DNA of 10,577 bases from Beijerinckiaceae bacterium (GTDB lineage Bacteria; Pseudomonadota; Alphaproteobacteria; Rhizobiales; Beijerinckiaceae): assembly GCA_027311205.1 (NCBI GenBank), contig DAICZI010000028.1, positions 1 through 10,577 on the forward strand, given 5' to 3'. The notes under the pieces were generated by a model. The model was not told where the DNA came from and did no database searches. It worked only from the letters and a program-made list of their open reading frames with translations. The position numbers and the translations under genes were made by a program. Position 1 is the stretch's first letter; every line of letters starts with the position of its first letter. Shown here piece by piece: positions 1-5,788 of this stretch.

Positions 1-207
1 GTGCTGATGATCGTACCGGGATTTGTCTCCGACCTCATTGGCATGGCGCTTTCCGCCCCGTCGCTACGCCATGTCTTGGCACGGCGCTTTGGCGGTGGCG
101 CGACGCGCCCGGCCACGCCAGACATGATTGACCTTGCCCCGCATGAATGGTCGCGGCTGGAACCTGGCGCAAAGCCACGCCGCTCCGAACCCAGCGGCGA
201 AAGCTGA
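1..207 (+). CDS. fxsA: FxsA family membrane protein, C-terminal part (5' end outside the window)
   Basis: This frame is open from the first base and ends at TGA 205-207. The first codon, GTG, is most likely an internal Val, not a start. The visible 68 residues begin with the hydrophobic signature LMIVPGFVSDLIG followed by a second hydrophobic stretch. This is the typical FxsA pattern of a membrane segment with a PGF(L/V)(S/T)D(L/I)xG motif. A basic patch and a polar, proline-rich tail end the protein, presumably in the cytoplasm. FxsA is a small inner-membrane protein; in E. coli its overproduction relieves F-plasmid exclusion of phage T7, but its normal role is unclear. Its position just before secB is common in Alphaproteobacteria. 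The N-terminal membrane segments lie off the left edge. The call rests on a short motif, so it is good but not certain. Confidence 0.8.
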   Translation: MLMIVPGFVSDLIGMALSAPSLRHVLARRFGGGATRPATPDMIDLAPHEWSRLEPGAKPRRSEPSGES

Positions 208-329
208 TGCGCGTCTATCCGTGCTTGTGAGGGGCTGCTATCCATGATACCGCACTGCCGGTTTACAAAGCCCGGTAAGGGCTCTCGACCGCGCGATTTA
301 ACGCTCCCTATTGACCAGCAGGAACTGAC

Positions 330-827
330 ATGAACGATAAACCGGCCAATGGTGCCACTCCCCAAAATCTGGGGCCGCAGTTGCAGGCGCTGGTGCAATA
401 CACCAAAGACCTGTCGTTTGAGAATCCCAATGCGCCGCGCTCGTTGGGCCCCCAGGAAAAAGGCCCGAATATTTCCATTCAGGTCAATGTTGGGGCCAAG
501 CAGGTCAGCGAGACCGATTTTGAGGTCAATCTGCTGCTTGAGGGCTCTGCTGGCGAAGGCGCGGACGCACTGTTCAAGTTCGAACTGGACTATGCCGGCC
601 TGTTCCGCATCACGAATTTCCCGCCTGAGCAATTGCACCCGGTGGTGATGATTGAATGCCCGCGCCTGCTGTTCCCCTTTGCGCGGCAGATTCTGGCAGA
701 TGCCGTGCGTTCAGGCGGGTTCCCGCCGCTGTTCCTCGATCCGATCGATTTCCAGGCGCTTTATTTGCAGAACGCGCAGGCCAACCAGGAAGCTGGCGCG
801 GCGCCAACGATCCAGCGCCCACAATAA
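330..827 (+). CDS. secB: SecB, protein-export chaperone
   Basis: SecB is a cytoplasmic homotetrameric chaperone that keeps preproteins unfolded and hands them to SecA at the SecYEG translocon. The 165-residue length is normal for the family. Family landmarks are visible: [13 protein letters not shown] near residues 24-36, [11 protein letters not shown] at 109-119 and [17 protein letters not shown] at 129-145. The last 15 or so residues are a variable polar tail. The ATG at 330 has AGGA at 320-323, six bases upstream. The 122-bp gap after fxsA is long enough for a separate promoter, but I see no convincing -35/-10 pair there, so both co-transcription with fxsA and independent transcription remain possible. 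The gene converges on dnaQ with only 7 bp between the stop codons and no T-tract terminator visible. Confidence 0.97.
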   Translation: MNDKPANGATPQNLGPQLQALVQYTKDLSFENPNAPRSLGPQEKGPNISIQVNVGAKQVSETDFEVNLLLEGSAGEGADALFKFELDYAGLFRITNFPPEQLHPVVMIECPRLLFPFARQILADAVRSGGFPPLFLDPIDFQALYLQNAQANQEAGAAPTIQRPQ

Positions 828-834
828 ATAGACC

Positions 835-1524
835 TTAGGTTTGATCGCGCGGATAGCGCGCCCAGATGGCCTTGTCGCCCATTTCCGCAACCAAGGCGGC
901 ATGGGCGGCTCTTTCAGCGTCGGTGAGGCGCGAGGGTAGGGGCGTGCGGCGGCGGGCCTGCACATGCAAAGTGATCTGAGCACTGATGGCTGAACCCAGA
1001 CCCAGCGCGCTTTGGCGTTTGCCGACCAGTTCAGCATAAACTTCCGCCAGAATCTCCGCATCGATCAGTGCGCCATGTTTGGTGCGTTTGCTGGTATCAA
1101 TGCCCAACCGCGCGCTCAGCGCATCAAGATTATTTTGCTGACCGGGAAACCGGCGACGCGCCAGGGCCAGCGTGTCAGTGACATTAGCCATATCCAACAG
1201 GGGTTTGCCGAGTCGCGCCAGCTCGGCGTTCAAAAACCGCATGTCAAATTCGGCATTGTGTATCACCAGCCGGGCATCGCCAATAAATTCAACAAAAGCT
1301 TCGGCTTCAGCCGCAAAGAGTGGCTTGTCGGCGAGAAACTCGGCTGAAAGTCCATGCACCTGAAACGCGCCGTCGGGCATGTCGCGCTGCGGGTTGAAAT
1401 AGCGATGCCAGGTCTTGCCGGTGGCCATGAGATTGACCAGCTCGACGCAGCCGATTTCAACCAGACGGTCGCCTTTGTGCGGTTCGAGGCCAGTGGTTTC
1501 GGTATCGAGCACAATTTCGCGCAT
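835..1524 (-). CDS. dnaQ: DNA polymerase III epsilon subunit (3'-5' proofreading exonuclease)
   Basis: This is the DEDDh-type exonuclease that removes misincorporated bases for DNA polymerase III. All catalytic elements are visible, counting from the ATG at 1524: ExoI DTET with D7 and E9, ExoII HNAEFD (89-94) with D94, and ExoIII HGALIDA with H150 and D155. The roughly 50 residues after the exonuclease core match the region that contacts the polymerase alpha subunit in DnaQ, which favours true epsilon over a stand-alone DEDD nuclease. I chose the ATG at 1524 because MREIVLDTETTGL is the usual N-terminus. A TTG at 1533 would add three residues and overlap the coaE stop. It is the last gene of the leftward ppsR-maf-coaE-dnaQ set, starting 5 bp after the coaE stop, which suggests translational coupling. 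Its end faces the secB end. Confidence 0.96.
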   Translation of the reverse strand: MREIVLDTETTGLEPHKGDRLVEIGCVELVNLMATGKTWHRYFNPQRDMPDGAFQVHGLSAEFLADKPLFAAEAEAFVEFIGDARLVIHNAEFDMRFLNAELARLGKPLLDMANVTDTLALARRRFPGQQNNLDALSARLGIDTSKRTKHGALIDAEILAEVYAELVGKRQSALGLGSAISAQITLHVQARRRTPLPSRLTDAERAAHAALVAEMGDKAIWARYPRDQT

Positions 1525-1529
1525 GGGTG

Positions 1530-2114
1530 TCAAAGTCCGCTCAGGGCGCGCAGCAGCCCCTGAACAGCGGTGCGCGTCACATTCAGGCCATGCCCGGTAT
1601 CAAGCGTGATATGGGCGCGGCGGCGCTTCTCGCTATCATCGAGCTGCTGCGCCATTATGGCCTCAAACCGCGCCAGACTCATGCCAGGCCGCGCCAAAAC
1701 CCTGGCCTTTTGCACAGATTTCGGCGCGCTGACAACGACAATGACATCGACCAGGAATTCTCCACCCGTTTCAAACAATAGCGGGATATCGAGTACCACA
1801 AGCCGCGCGCCGCTCTGGCGCTGCCTGGTCAGAAACAGATCGCGCTCGCGCGCCACCAGGGGGTGGATGATCGCTTCAAGCTGGCGCAGGGCCGTGCCGT
1901 TGCCGAGCACCGCTTTGCCCAAGGCAGCGCGGTTGACGCCACTGTGGTCGGTCGTGCCCGGAAATGCGGCTTCAATGAGCGGCACGGCTTCTCCAGCATA
2001 AAGCGCATGCACCACGCGATCAGCATCATGCACTGGCACGCCAGCGGCGCGAAACAGTTCAGCCGTCGTGGATTTTCCCATGCCAATGGAGCCACTGAGA
2101 CCGAGGATCAACAT
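1530..2114 (-). CDS. coaE: Dephospho-CoA kinase
   Basis: CoaE performs the last step of coenzyme A synthesis, using ATP to phosphorylate the 3'-hydroxyl of dephospho-CoA. The 194-residue protein is of normal length. The P-loop GSIGMGKST lies at residues 8-16, followed by HDADRVVH at 29-36, whose acidic residues belong to the substrate and metal site. IIHPLV (82-87), DIPLLFE (109-115) and RFEAIMAQQL (149-158) are further family signatures. The ATG at 2114 is the only sensible start, because the P-loop follows at once; the upstream Shine-Dalgarno sequence is weak (a GGGG run). It lies 25 bp after maf and 5 bp before dnaQ in what looks like one transcription unit. In many Alphaproteobacteria aroE sits between maf and coaE; here it does not. 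Confidence 0.97.
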   Translation of the reverse strand: MLILGLSGSIGMGKSTTAELFRAAGVPVHDADRVVHALYAGEAVPLIEAAFPGTTDHSGVNRAALGKAVLGNGTALRQLEAIIHPLVARERDLFLTRQRQSGARLVVLDIPLLFETGGEFLVDVIVVVSAPKSVQKARVLARPGMSLARFEAIMAQQLDDSEKRRRAHITLDTGHGLNVTRTAVQGLLRALSGL

Positions 2115-2139
2115 GGGCCCCAGCTTTCAGACGAGCGAA

Positions 2140-2757
2140 TCATGAGGCCAAAAACCCGACATGCCGCAGATGGGCAAGCAAAGGCAGCAAGGGCAGGCCC
2201 AGGATTGTGGCCTGATCGCCTTCAATCTTTTCAAAGAGGTGAATGCCGAGCCCTTCGACCTGATAGGCACCGACGCTGCGGGTCACATCATCGCCCGCCG
2301 CTTCAAGATAAAGATCGACAAAACGCGGGCCGAACGTCCGCATGGTGAGCCGGGCTGCGCTTGAGGTCACAAACCTTTGTTGATCACCTCCATACACCGC
2401 CACGGCGGAAATCAGCGTGTGGGTATGGCCTGACAGTGCGAGAAGCTGCGCCTTCGCGCCTGCCGCATCTTTGGGCTTATGCAGCAGTTGTCCGGCATGA
2501 ACCAGCACCTGATCCGCGCCGATGACGATGTGATCGGCGAAGCGCGCGGCCACTTCGCCGGCTTTGGCGCTGGCAAGAGCTTCGGCAACGGCGGTCGCCG
2601 AAGCGGTCGCAACCTTCGCCTCCAGGGCCCGTTCATCAACCTCGGCCGGGATGCAGCGCGGTGCCAATCCGGCCGATTCCAGCAACAGCCGACGCGTGGC
2701 GCTTTGCGAGGCCAGAATGAGGGGATGACGATGTTGCCAAAACCCACCGCCGCTCAT
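2140..2757 (-). CDS. maf: Maf family nucleoside triphosphate pyrophosphatase
   Basis: Maf proteins hydrolyse nucleoside triphosphates to monophosphates and pyrophosphate, and are thought to cleanse the pool of non-canonical nucleotides or limit division. The 205-residue product shows LASQSATRR (15-23), AEVDE (38-42), IGADQ (79-83) with the catalytic Asp, LSGHTH (108-113), and GAYQVEGLG (163-171) followed by [12 protein letters not shown] resembles the YceF (m7GTP) branch more than the GADT of the YhdE (dTTP/UTP) branch, but one residue does not settle substrate choice. The ATG at 2757 overlaps the ppsR stop in an ATGA, so translation is probably coupled. That start gives a 12-residue extension before the usual PLILAS, slightly longer than in many homologues. 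coaE follows after 25 bp. Confidence 0.94.
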   Translation of the reverse strand: MSGGGFWQHRHPLILASQSATRRLLLESAGLAPRCIPAEVDERALEAKVATASATAVAEALASAKAGEVAARFADHIVIGADQVLVHAGQLLHKPKDAAGAKAQLLALSGHTHTLISAVAVYGGDQQRFVTSSAARLTMRTFGPRFVDLYLEAAGDDVTRSVGAYQVEGLGIHLFEKIEGDQATILGLPLLPLLAHLRHVGFLAS

Positions 2758-3587
2758 GCCTGCACCATGAATTTCATGCGGTGCGCTCCATAAAGATCGA
2801 TCACCGCAGCAGCGGTTTCCTCAATGGAGCGGCGGGTGACATCGATCACCGGCCAGCCGTGTTCGGCGAAGAGGCGGCGCGAATGGGCGATTTCCTCGTT
2901 CACCGCCATGCGATCGACATAGGGTGTTTCATGATCGGCATTAAGCGACAGCAAACGGTTTTGCCTGATCTGGATGATCCGCTCGGCTGACGCCACCAGC
3001 CCGACAATCAGCGGGCGACGAAGCCCGGCAACGCCGGAGGGCAACGGCACGCCGGGCACCAGCGGGACGTTGGCAGTCTTATAGCCGCGATTGGCGAGGT
3101 AAATGCCGGTGGGCGTCTTTGACGTGCGGCTGATGCCCAGGAGCAGGATGTCGGCATCCTCCAGGCGTTCGTGTTGCTGACCATCATCATGCATCATGGT
3201 GAAATTCAGCGCGTCGATGCGCTTGAAATAATCGGCATTGAGCAAATGTTGCGCGCCAGGGCGTGGAGTGGCTGCCGTGCCCAGATAGGCATTGAACAGG
3301 CCCAGGATCGGCTGCAACACTGACAGGCAGGGCGAACCCATGTCCCGGCAGGTGGCGTCCAGGAGCGCGGCCAAATCCGCGTCGACAAGGGTGAACAACA
3401 CAATGCCCGGTGCCGCTTCAATTTCGCGCAGCACCCGTTCAAGCTGCGACTTGTTTCTGACCAGCGGATAGATATGCTCAATCGAGCCGACTCCCTGAAA
3501 CTGCGCAGAAACAGCGCGCGAAATGGCAATCAGGGTCTCACCGGTGGAATCTGACACAAGATGCAGATGAAAATAATTGCGACTCAC
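2754..3587 (-). CDS. ppsR: Pyruvate, phosphate dikinase / PEP synthase regulatory protein (DUF299 kinase-pyrophosphorylase)
   Basis: Members of this family are bifunctional: they inactivate PEP synthase or pyruvate, phosphate dikinase by ADP-dependent phosphorylation of a Thr and reactivate it by phosphate-dependent removal. The 277-residue length is typical. The N-terminal signature [11 protein letters not shown] is at 9-19, and the P-loop-like GISRTSKT at 151-158 runs into the family hallmark [22 protein letters not shown]. The C-terminal block [14 protein letters not shown] is also characteristic. Which of the two target enzymes applies cannot be told from this window. The start is GTG at 3587, supported by a strong AGAGGTGA Shine-Dalgarno sequence just upstream (3592-3599 on this strand). 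It is the first gene of the leftward unit, reading away from the candidate replication origin. An orthologous gene flanks the origin in Caulobacter and Rickettsia. Confidence 0.95.
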   Translation of the reverse strand: MSRNYFHLHLVSDSTGETLIAISRAVSAQFQGVGSIEHIYPLVRNKSQLERVLREIEAAPGIVLFTLVDADLAALLDATCRDMGSPCLSVLQPILGLFNAYLGTAATPRPGAQHLLNADYFKRIDALNFTMMHDDGQQHERLEDADILLLGISRTSKTPTGIYLANRGYKTANVPLVPGVPLPSGVAGLRRPLIVGLVASAERIIQIRQNRLLSLNADHETPYVDRMAVNEEIAHSRRLFAEHGWPVIDVTRRSIEETAAAVIDLYGAHRMKFMVQA

Positions 3588-3607
3588 GATTTCACCTCTT
3601 GTCCCCG

Positions 3608-3616
3608 TTGTTCACA
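3608..3616 (+). promoter_or_regulatory. DnaA-box-like site TTGTTCACA
   Basis: The 9-mer matches TTATNCACA except for G at position 3. It is the box nearest to ppsR and lies just upstream of its Shine-Dalgarno sequence, so DnaA bound here could also affect ppsR expression (inference). Confidence 0.5.
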
Positions 3617-3633
3617 AACCACGTCTGAGCGCT

Positions 3634-3642
3634 TGTGGAAAG
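3634..3642 (-). promoter_or_regulatory. DnaA-box-like site CTTTCCACA
   Basis: Read on the minus strand, this is CTTTCCACA, two changes from TTATCCACA with the CCACA core intact. It forms a direct repeat with the site at 3674: the octamer CGCTTGTG occurs at 3630 and again at 3670, exactly 40 bp apart. Confidence 0.5.
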
Positions 3643-3673
3643 ATGGGAAAAGCGTCCTCCGGGCACTGCCGCT

Positions 3674-3682
3674 TGTGAATAG
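3674..3682 (-). promoter_or_regulatory. DnaA-box-like site CTATTCACA
   Basis: The minus-strand reading CTATTCACA differs from TTATNCACA only at the first base. It has the same orientation as the 3634 site and lies 40 bp from it, close to four helical turns. Confidence 0.55.
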
Positions 3683-3701
3683 CACCTGCAACTCACGCCT
3701 T

Positions 3702-3710
3702 TTATCCCCA
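3702..3710 (+). promoter_or_regulatory. DnaA-box-like site TTATCCCCA
   Basis: One mismatch (C for A at position 7) to TTATCCACA. It contains the hexamer TCCCCA, which as I recall is the core of the weak W-box class of DnaA sites in the Caulobacter origin. Two further copies follow on the opposite strand at 3745-3750 and 3754-3759. Confidence 0.55.
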
Positions 3711-3790
3711 CCTGACCCGCGGGGCGGTATAGTCGGTGAGAATCTGGGGATTGTGGGGACATCGGAGTCATCCCTGTTTCAGGGCACCCC

Positions 3791-3841
3791 ATGAACTGAC
3801 ATATCATTTTGATTTTATTATGCTATTTTCATTTATCAACA
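3791..3841. other. AT-rich block, candidate DNA-unwinding element
   Basis: Eleven of 51 bases are G or C, and only 7 of 40 in 3801-3840, against a clearly GC-rich surrounding. T-rich runs (ATTTTGATTTTATTA, CTATTTTCATTTAT) lie on the plus strand. Such a block next to DnaA boxes is the usual layout of an origin unwinding element. An AT-rich promoter region for hemE is the alternative. Confidence 0.6.
3833..3841 (+). promoter_or_regulatory. DnaA-box-like site TTATCAACA beside the AT-rich block
   Basis: One mismatch (A for C at position 6) to TTATCCACA. It closes the AT-rich stretch and shares bases with the 15-bp inverted repeat at 3836-3850. A weaker facing copy (CTGTCAACA on the minus strand) lies at 3845-3853. 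Location beside the likely unwinding region makes it a candidate first-loading site for DnaA (inference). Confidence 0.5.
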
Positions 3842-3850
3842 GACTGTTGA
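3836..3850. repeat. Perfect 15-bp inverted repeat TCAACAG-A-CTGTTGA
   Basis: Seven-base arms flank a single central A. The right arm overlaps a perfect TTGACA at 3847-3852. The repeat may be an operator, a pair of facing DnaA-like half-sites, or both. No known regulator consensus is recognised with confidence. Confidence 0.75.
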
Positions 3851-3852
3851 CA
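3847..3852 (+). promoter_or_regulatory. Possible -35 element for the hemE unit
   Basis: TTGACA is a perfect -35 hexamer for the housekeeping sigma factor, 134 bp before the hemE start. The region 16-18 bp downstream (GTTTTTCG near 3871) is a poor -10, so this is a weak promoter at best. In Caulobacter, hemE promoters do lie inside the origin. Confidence 0.3.
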
Positions 3853-3973
3853 GGCTGTCCCTTCTGCCTGGTTTTTCGCGGGGACGGGATGGCACGGGGA
3901 TACGGCTGGATTAACGCAAAGGGGTGCTCTAACAAGAGTCCTCAATAAATAAGTTCAAAGAGTTTTTTAAGCT

Positions 3974-3979
3974 GGAGGG
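3974..3979 (+). promoter_or_regulatory. Ribosome binding site that sets the TTG start of hemE
   Basis: GGAGGG lies six bases before TTG 3986. No ATG or GTG with comparable support occurs in frame nearby, so this strong site decides for the TTG start. Confidence 0.8.
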
Positions 3980-3985
3980 CCTTGT

Positions 3986-5008
3986 TTGGGAATATTTCTC
4001 GACACGCTTGCAGGAGTGCAGTCGCCCTCGCCGCCGTTATGGATGATGCGGCAGGCGGGACGTTATCTGCCGGAATATCGGGCACTGCGGGCCAAAGCAC
4101 CGTCATTTCTTGATTTCTGTTACAATCCTGATCTGGCCGCTGAGGCGACCTTGCAGCCGATCATGCGCTTTGGCTTTGATGCCGCGATCCTGTTCAGCGA
4201 CATTTTGGTGGTACCCGATGGGCTTGGCCAGAGGGTGAACTTTGAAACTGGCGAGGGGCCGCGGCTTGAGCCCATTGAAGATGCCGCCGGATTGGCGCGT
4301 TTGCATCAGAAGCTTGATCTGACCAAGCTGGCGCCTGTGCTGGAGACGGTGCGGCGCGTGCGGGCGAGGCTGGCAACTGACAGGGCGTTGATCGGCTTTT
4401 GCGGCGCGCCGTGGACGGTGGCAAGCTATATGGTGGCAGGGCGGGGGACGCCAGATCAGGCACCTGCCCGCCTGTTGGCCTACGAGCAGCCTGACATGTT
4501 CCGCGCCCTGATCGATCTGCTGGTTGGCGCTTCGATCGATTGGCTCAGCGCCCAGATCGAGGCTGGTGTCGATGCTGTCCAGATTTTCGATTCCTGGGCG
4601 GGGGTATTGCCGGCGGGTGAATTTGAAGCATGGTGCGAAATGCCGATGCGTCAGATCATCGCGGGGCTGAAAACGCGGCATCCTGGGACGCCGGTGATTG
4701 CGTTTCCGCGCGGGGCGGGAACGCGGGTTGCCGAGCTTGCTAAACGGCTGGGAGCCGCGGCCCTGGGTATCGATACCGCCGCTGATCCGCGCTGGGTGGC
4801 CAAGCATGTGGGCACTGGGATTACCGTGCAGGGCAATCTTGATCCTTTGGTGCTGCTGGCCGGTGGCGAGGCGCTGGACCGTGGTGTTGATACAATCCTT
4901 GAAGCTTTTGCTGGACGCAGGCATATCTTCAATCTAGGCCACGGCATAGTGCCACCGACCCCCATCGCTCATGTCGAGCGGATGCTGAAACGGGTCCGTG
5001 GGCTTTAA
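3986..5008 (+). CDS. hemE: Uroporphyrinogen III decarboxylase
   Basis: HemE removes the four acetate carboxyl groups of uroporphyrinogen III to give coproporphyrinogen III in haem (and, where present, chlorophyll) synthesis; it is a cytosolic cofactor-free TIM-barrel enzyme. The 340-residue length is normal. The N-terminal signature MRQAGRYLPEYR at 21-32 carries the substrate-binding Arg pair (R22, R26). FSDI at 70-73 holds the catalytic Asp (D72), GFCGAPWT at 137-144 and the Tyr at 148 follow, and FDSWAG at 201-206 and NLGHGIVPPTP near the C-terminus complete the set. Translation starts at TTG 3986, supported by GGAGGG; this rare start may keep expression low. hemJ follows after 11 bp, so the two haem genes are probably one operon reading away from the candidate origin. 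Confidence 0.98.
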   Translation: MGIFLDTLAGVQSPSPPLWMMRQAGRYLPEYRALRAKAPSFLDFCYNPDLAAEATLQPIMRFGFDAAILFSDILVVPDGLGQRVNFETGEGPRLEPIEDAAGLARLHQKLDLTKLAPVLETVRRVRARLATDRALIGFCGAPWTVASYMVAGRGTPDQAPARLLAYEQPDMFRALIDLLVGASIDWLSAQIEAGVDAVQIFDSWAGVLPAGEFEAWCEMPMRQIIAGLKTRHPGTPVIAFPRGAGTRVAELAKRLGAAALGIDTAADPRWVAKHVGTGITVQGNLDPLVLLAGGEALDRGVDTILEAFAGRRHIFNLGHGIVPPTPIAHVERMLKRVRGL

Positions 5009-5019
5009 GGAGTTTCGCA

Positions 5020-5451
5020 GTGCCGAATTGGTATCTCTGGGTTAAAGCCCTTCATATAGTCGCTGACATCGCCTGGATGGCGGCGATGCTTTATTTGCCG
5101 CGCCTGTTCGTGTATCACGTCGATGCCGCCAAGGGTTCAGTGCAATCGGAAACGTTCAAATTGATGGAGCGGCGCTTGCTGCGCTTCATAGGGCTGCCAG
5201 CGATGATTGTCGCGTGGCTGACAGGGCTGTTCCTTGCCTGGAAGTCGGGATATTTTCTCGCGCCATGGTTTCATACCAAGCTGCTGGTGGTGCTGATCAT
5301 GACAGGCATGCACGGCTGGTTTTCGCGCATGGTCAAGGATTTTGCTGCCGATAAGAACCAGCATACGCAGCGATTCTTCCGCATCATCAATGAAGTTCCG
5401 ACGGTATTGATGATTTTCATCGTGATTTTGGTGGTGGTCAAACCATTTTGA
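5020..5451 (+). CDS. hemJ: HemJ, protoporphyrinogen IX oxidase (membrane type)
   Basis: HemJ oxidises protoporphyrinogen IX to protoporphyrin IX, the penultimate step of haem synthesis, and is the usual enzyme for this step in Alphaproteobacteria. The 143-residue protein has about four membrane helices (roughly residues 6-27, 53-75, 85-103 and 122-140). Family signatures are WVKALHIVADIAWMAAMLYLPRLFVYH at the N-terminus, with H12 and R28, and RFFRIINEVPT...VVVKPF at the C-terminus. The GTG start at 5020 has AAGGAG at 5007-5012, seven bases upstream and overlapping the hemE stop, a sign of translational coupling. Older annotation calls this family 'conserved hypothetical' or TIGR00701. Together with hemE it places two steps of the same pathway in one unit beside the origin. 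Confidence 0.93.
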   Translation: MPNWYLWVKALHIVADIAWMAAMLYLPRLFVYHVDAAKGSVQSETFKLMERRLLRFIGLPAMIVAWLTGLFLAWKSGYFLAPWFHTKLLVVLIMTGMHGWFSRMVKDFAADKNQHTQRFFRIINEVPTVLMIFIVILVVVKPF

Positions 5452-5788
5452 TCCGGCGCTCGCGGAAACGGAGGCTGCGGATGGTTTGTGCGGCCTCGTG
5501 GAATTGACTGTCGCACAGGGGATGATCGGCCGATGGTTGCAAAAGCCAGGGCCGGGTGGTTTTGGTCTATGTCTGCGGCATCATTTGCCTTTCAGATGAT
5601 CGCAACGTCTTGCCAAGCGGAGCGATAGGGTCTATCGAGCCTTGGACTTCAGTCAGTTCGACACCTCCCGTGTCGTGCCGGTGGGGTGCTGTGTATTGCA
5701 GTCGCACCGGATTCATCAGCCGCCCTGGTTGATTGTGTTGCAAAACCCCCTCGATTCTCCCTTATGAACTTCCAAGGAATACCGCCCG
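5452..5788 (+). promoter_or_regulatory. 337-bp non-coding leader between hemJ and rho
   Basis: No conserved gene is seen here. It must hold the rho promoter unless rho is read through from hemE. A TTGACT at 5504-5509 has no good -10 partner. Structure seen: an 8-bp inverted repeat CAAACCAT (5439-5446) with ATGGTTTG (5481-5488) that spans the hemJ stop; the palindrome ATCGGCCGAT (5525-5534); a stem CGACAC/GTGTCG (5659-5675) with a 5-base loop; and CCGGTG/CACCGG (5678-5710). E. coli rho has a long leader and is autoregulated by its own product, so a structured leader here could act similarly (inference). A possible micro-ORF is listed separately. Confidence 0.5.
5481..5507 (+). CDS. Possible 8-codon leader peptide (MVCAASWN) upstream of rho
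   Basis: ATG 5481 is preceded by a textbook GGAGG (5470-5474) with six bases of spacing, and stops at TGA 5505-5507. So good a ribosome site in front of so short a frame is the only reason to list it. A GTG frame at 5488-5628 (46 codons) also exists but has poor spacing. The peptide resembles nothing I know. E. coli rho also has a leader peptide frame (rhoL), but no sequence relation is claimed. Chance remains a serious alternative. Confidence 0.2.
   Translation: MVCAASWN

Larger units (their letters stand above)
3588..3985. other. oriC: Candidate chromosomal replication origin (oriC) between ppsR and hemE
   Basis: This 398-bp gap has no credible gene and separates divergent ppsR and hemE, the position of the origin in Caulobacter and related bacteria (established). 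Seen in the sequence: DnaA-box-like 9-mers at 3608, 3634, 3674, 3702 and 3833, each within one or two bases of TTATCCACA; TCCCCA hexamers at 3705 (plus strand) and, on the minus strand, at 3745 and 3754; a block at 3801-3840 with only 7 G/C in 40 bases, able to serve as an unwinding element; a second AT-rich block at 3931-3970; GANTC methylation sites at 3740, 3765 and 3936. No full CtrA site (TTAA-N7-TTAA) is seen. Promoters for both flanking genes must also lie here. Function as an origin is inferred from location and motifs together. Confidence 0.75.

Noticed and set aside
847..861. GCGCG/CGCGC hairpin near the dnaQ end as a bidirectional terminator with secB
   Set aside because: It has only five base pairs, lies within dnaQ codons and is not followed by a T-tract in either direction.
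1525..1533. TTG start for dnaQ at 1533
   Set aside because: It would add only MTP before the canonical MREIVLDTETTG start, needs a rare start codon and overlaps the coaE stop; ATG 1524 is more likely.
1863..2348. Plus-strand frame of 161 codons across coaE and maf
   Set aside because: It is antisense to two well-supported genes, spans their junction and shows no domain.
3911..3970. TTAA motifs at 3911 and 3967 as CtrA sites
   Set aside because: Neither has a second TTAA seven bases away, so the CtrA consensus TTAA-N7-TTAA is not met.
4103..4924. Long open frame (273 codons) on the minus strand inside hemE
   Set aside because: It is antisense to a clear hemE, has low-complexity Arg/Pro/Gln-rich content and no recognisable domain; typical of shadow frames in GC-rich DNA.
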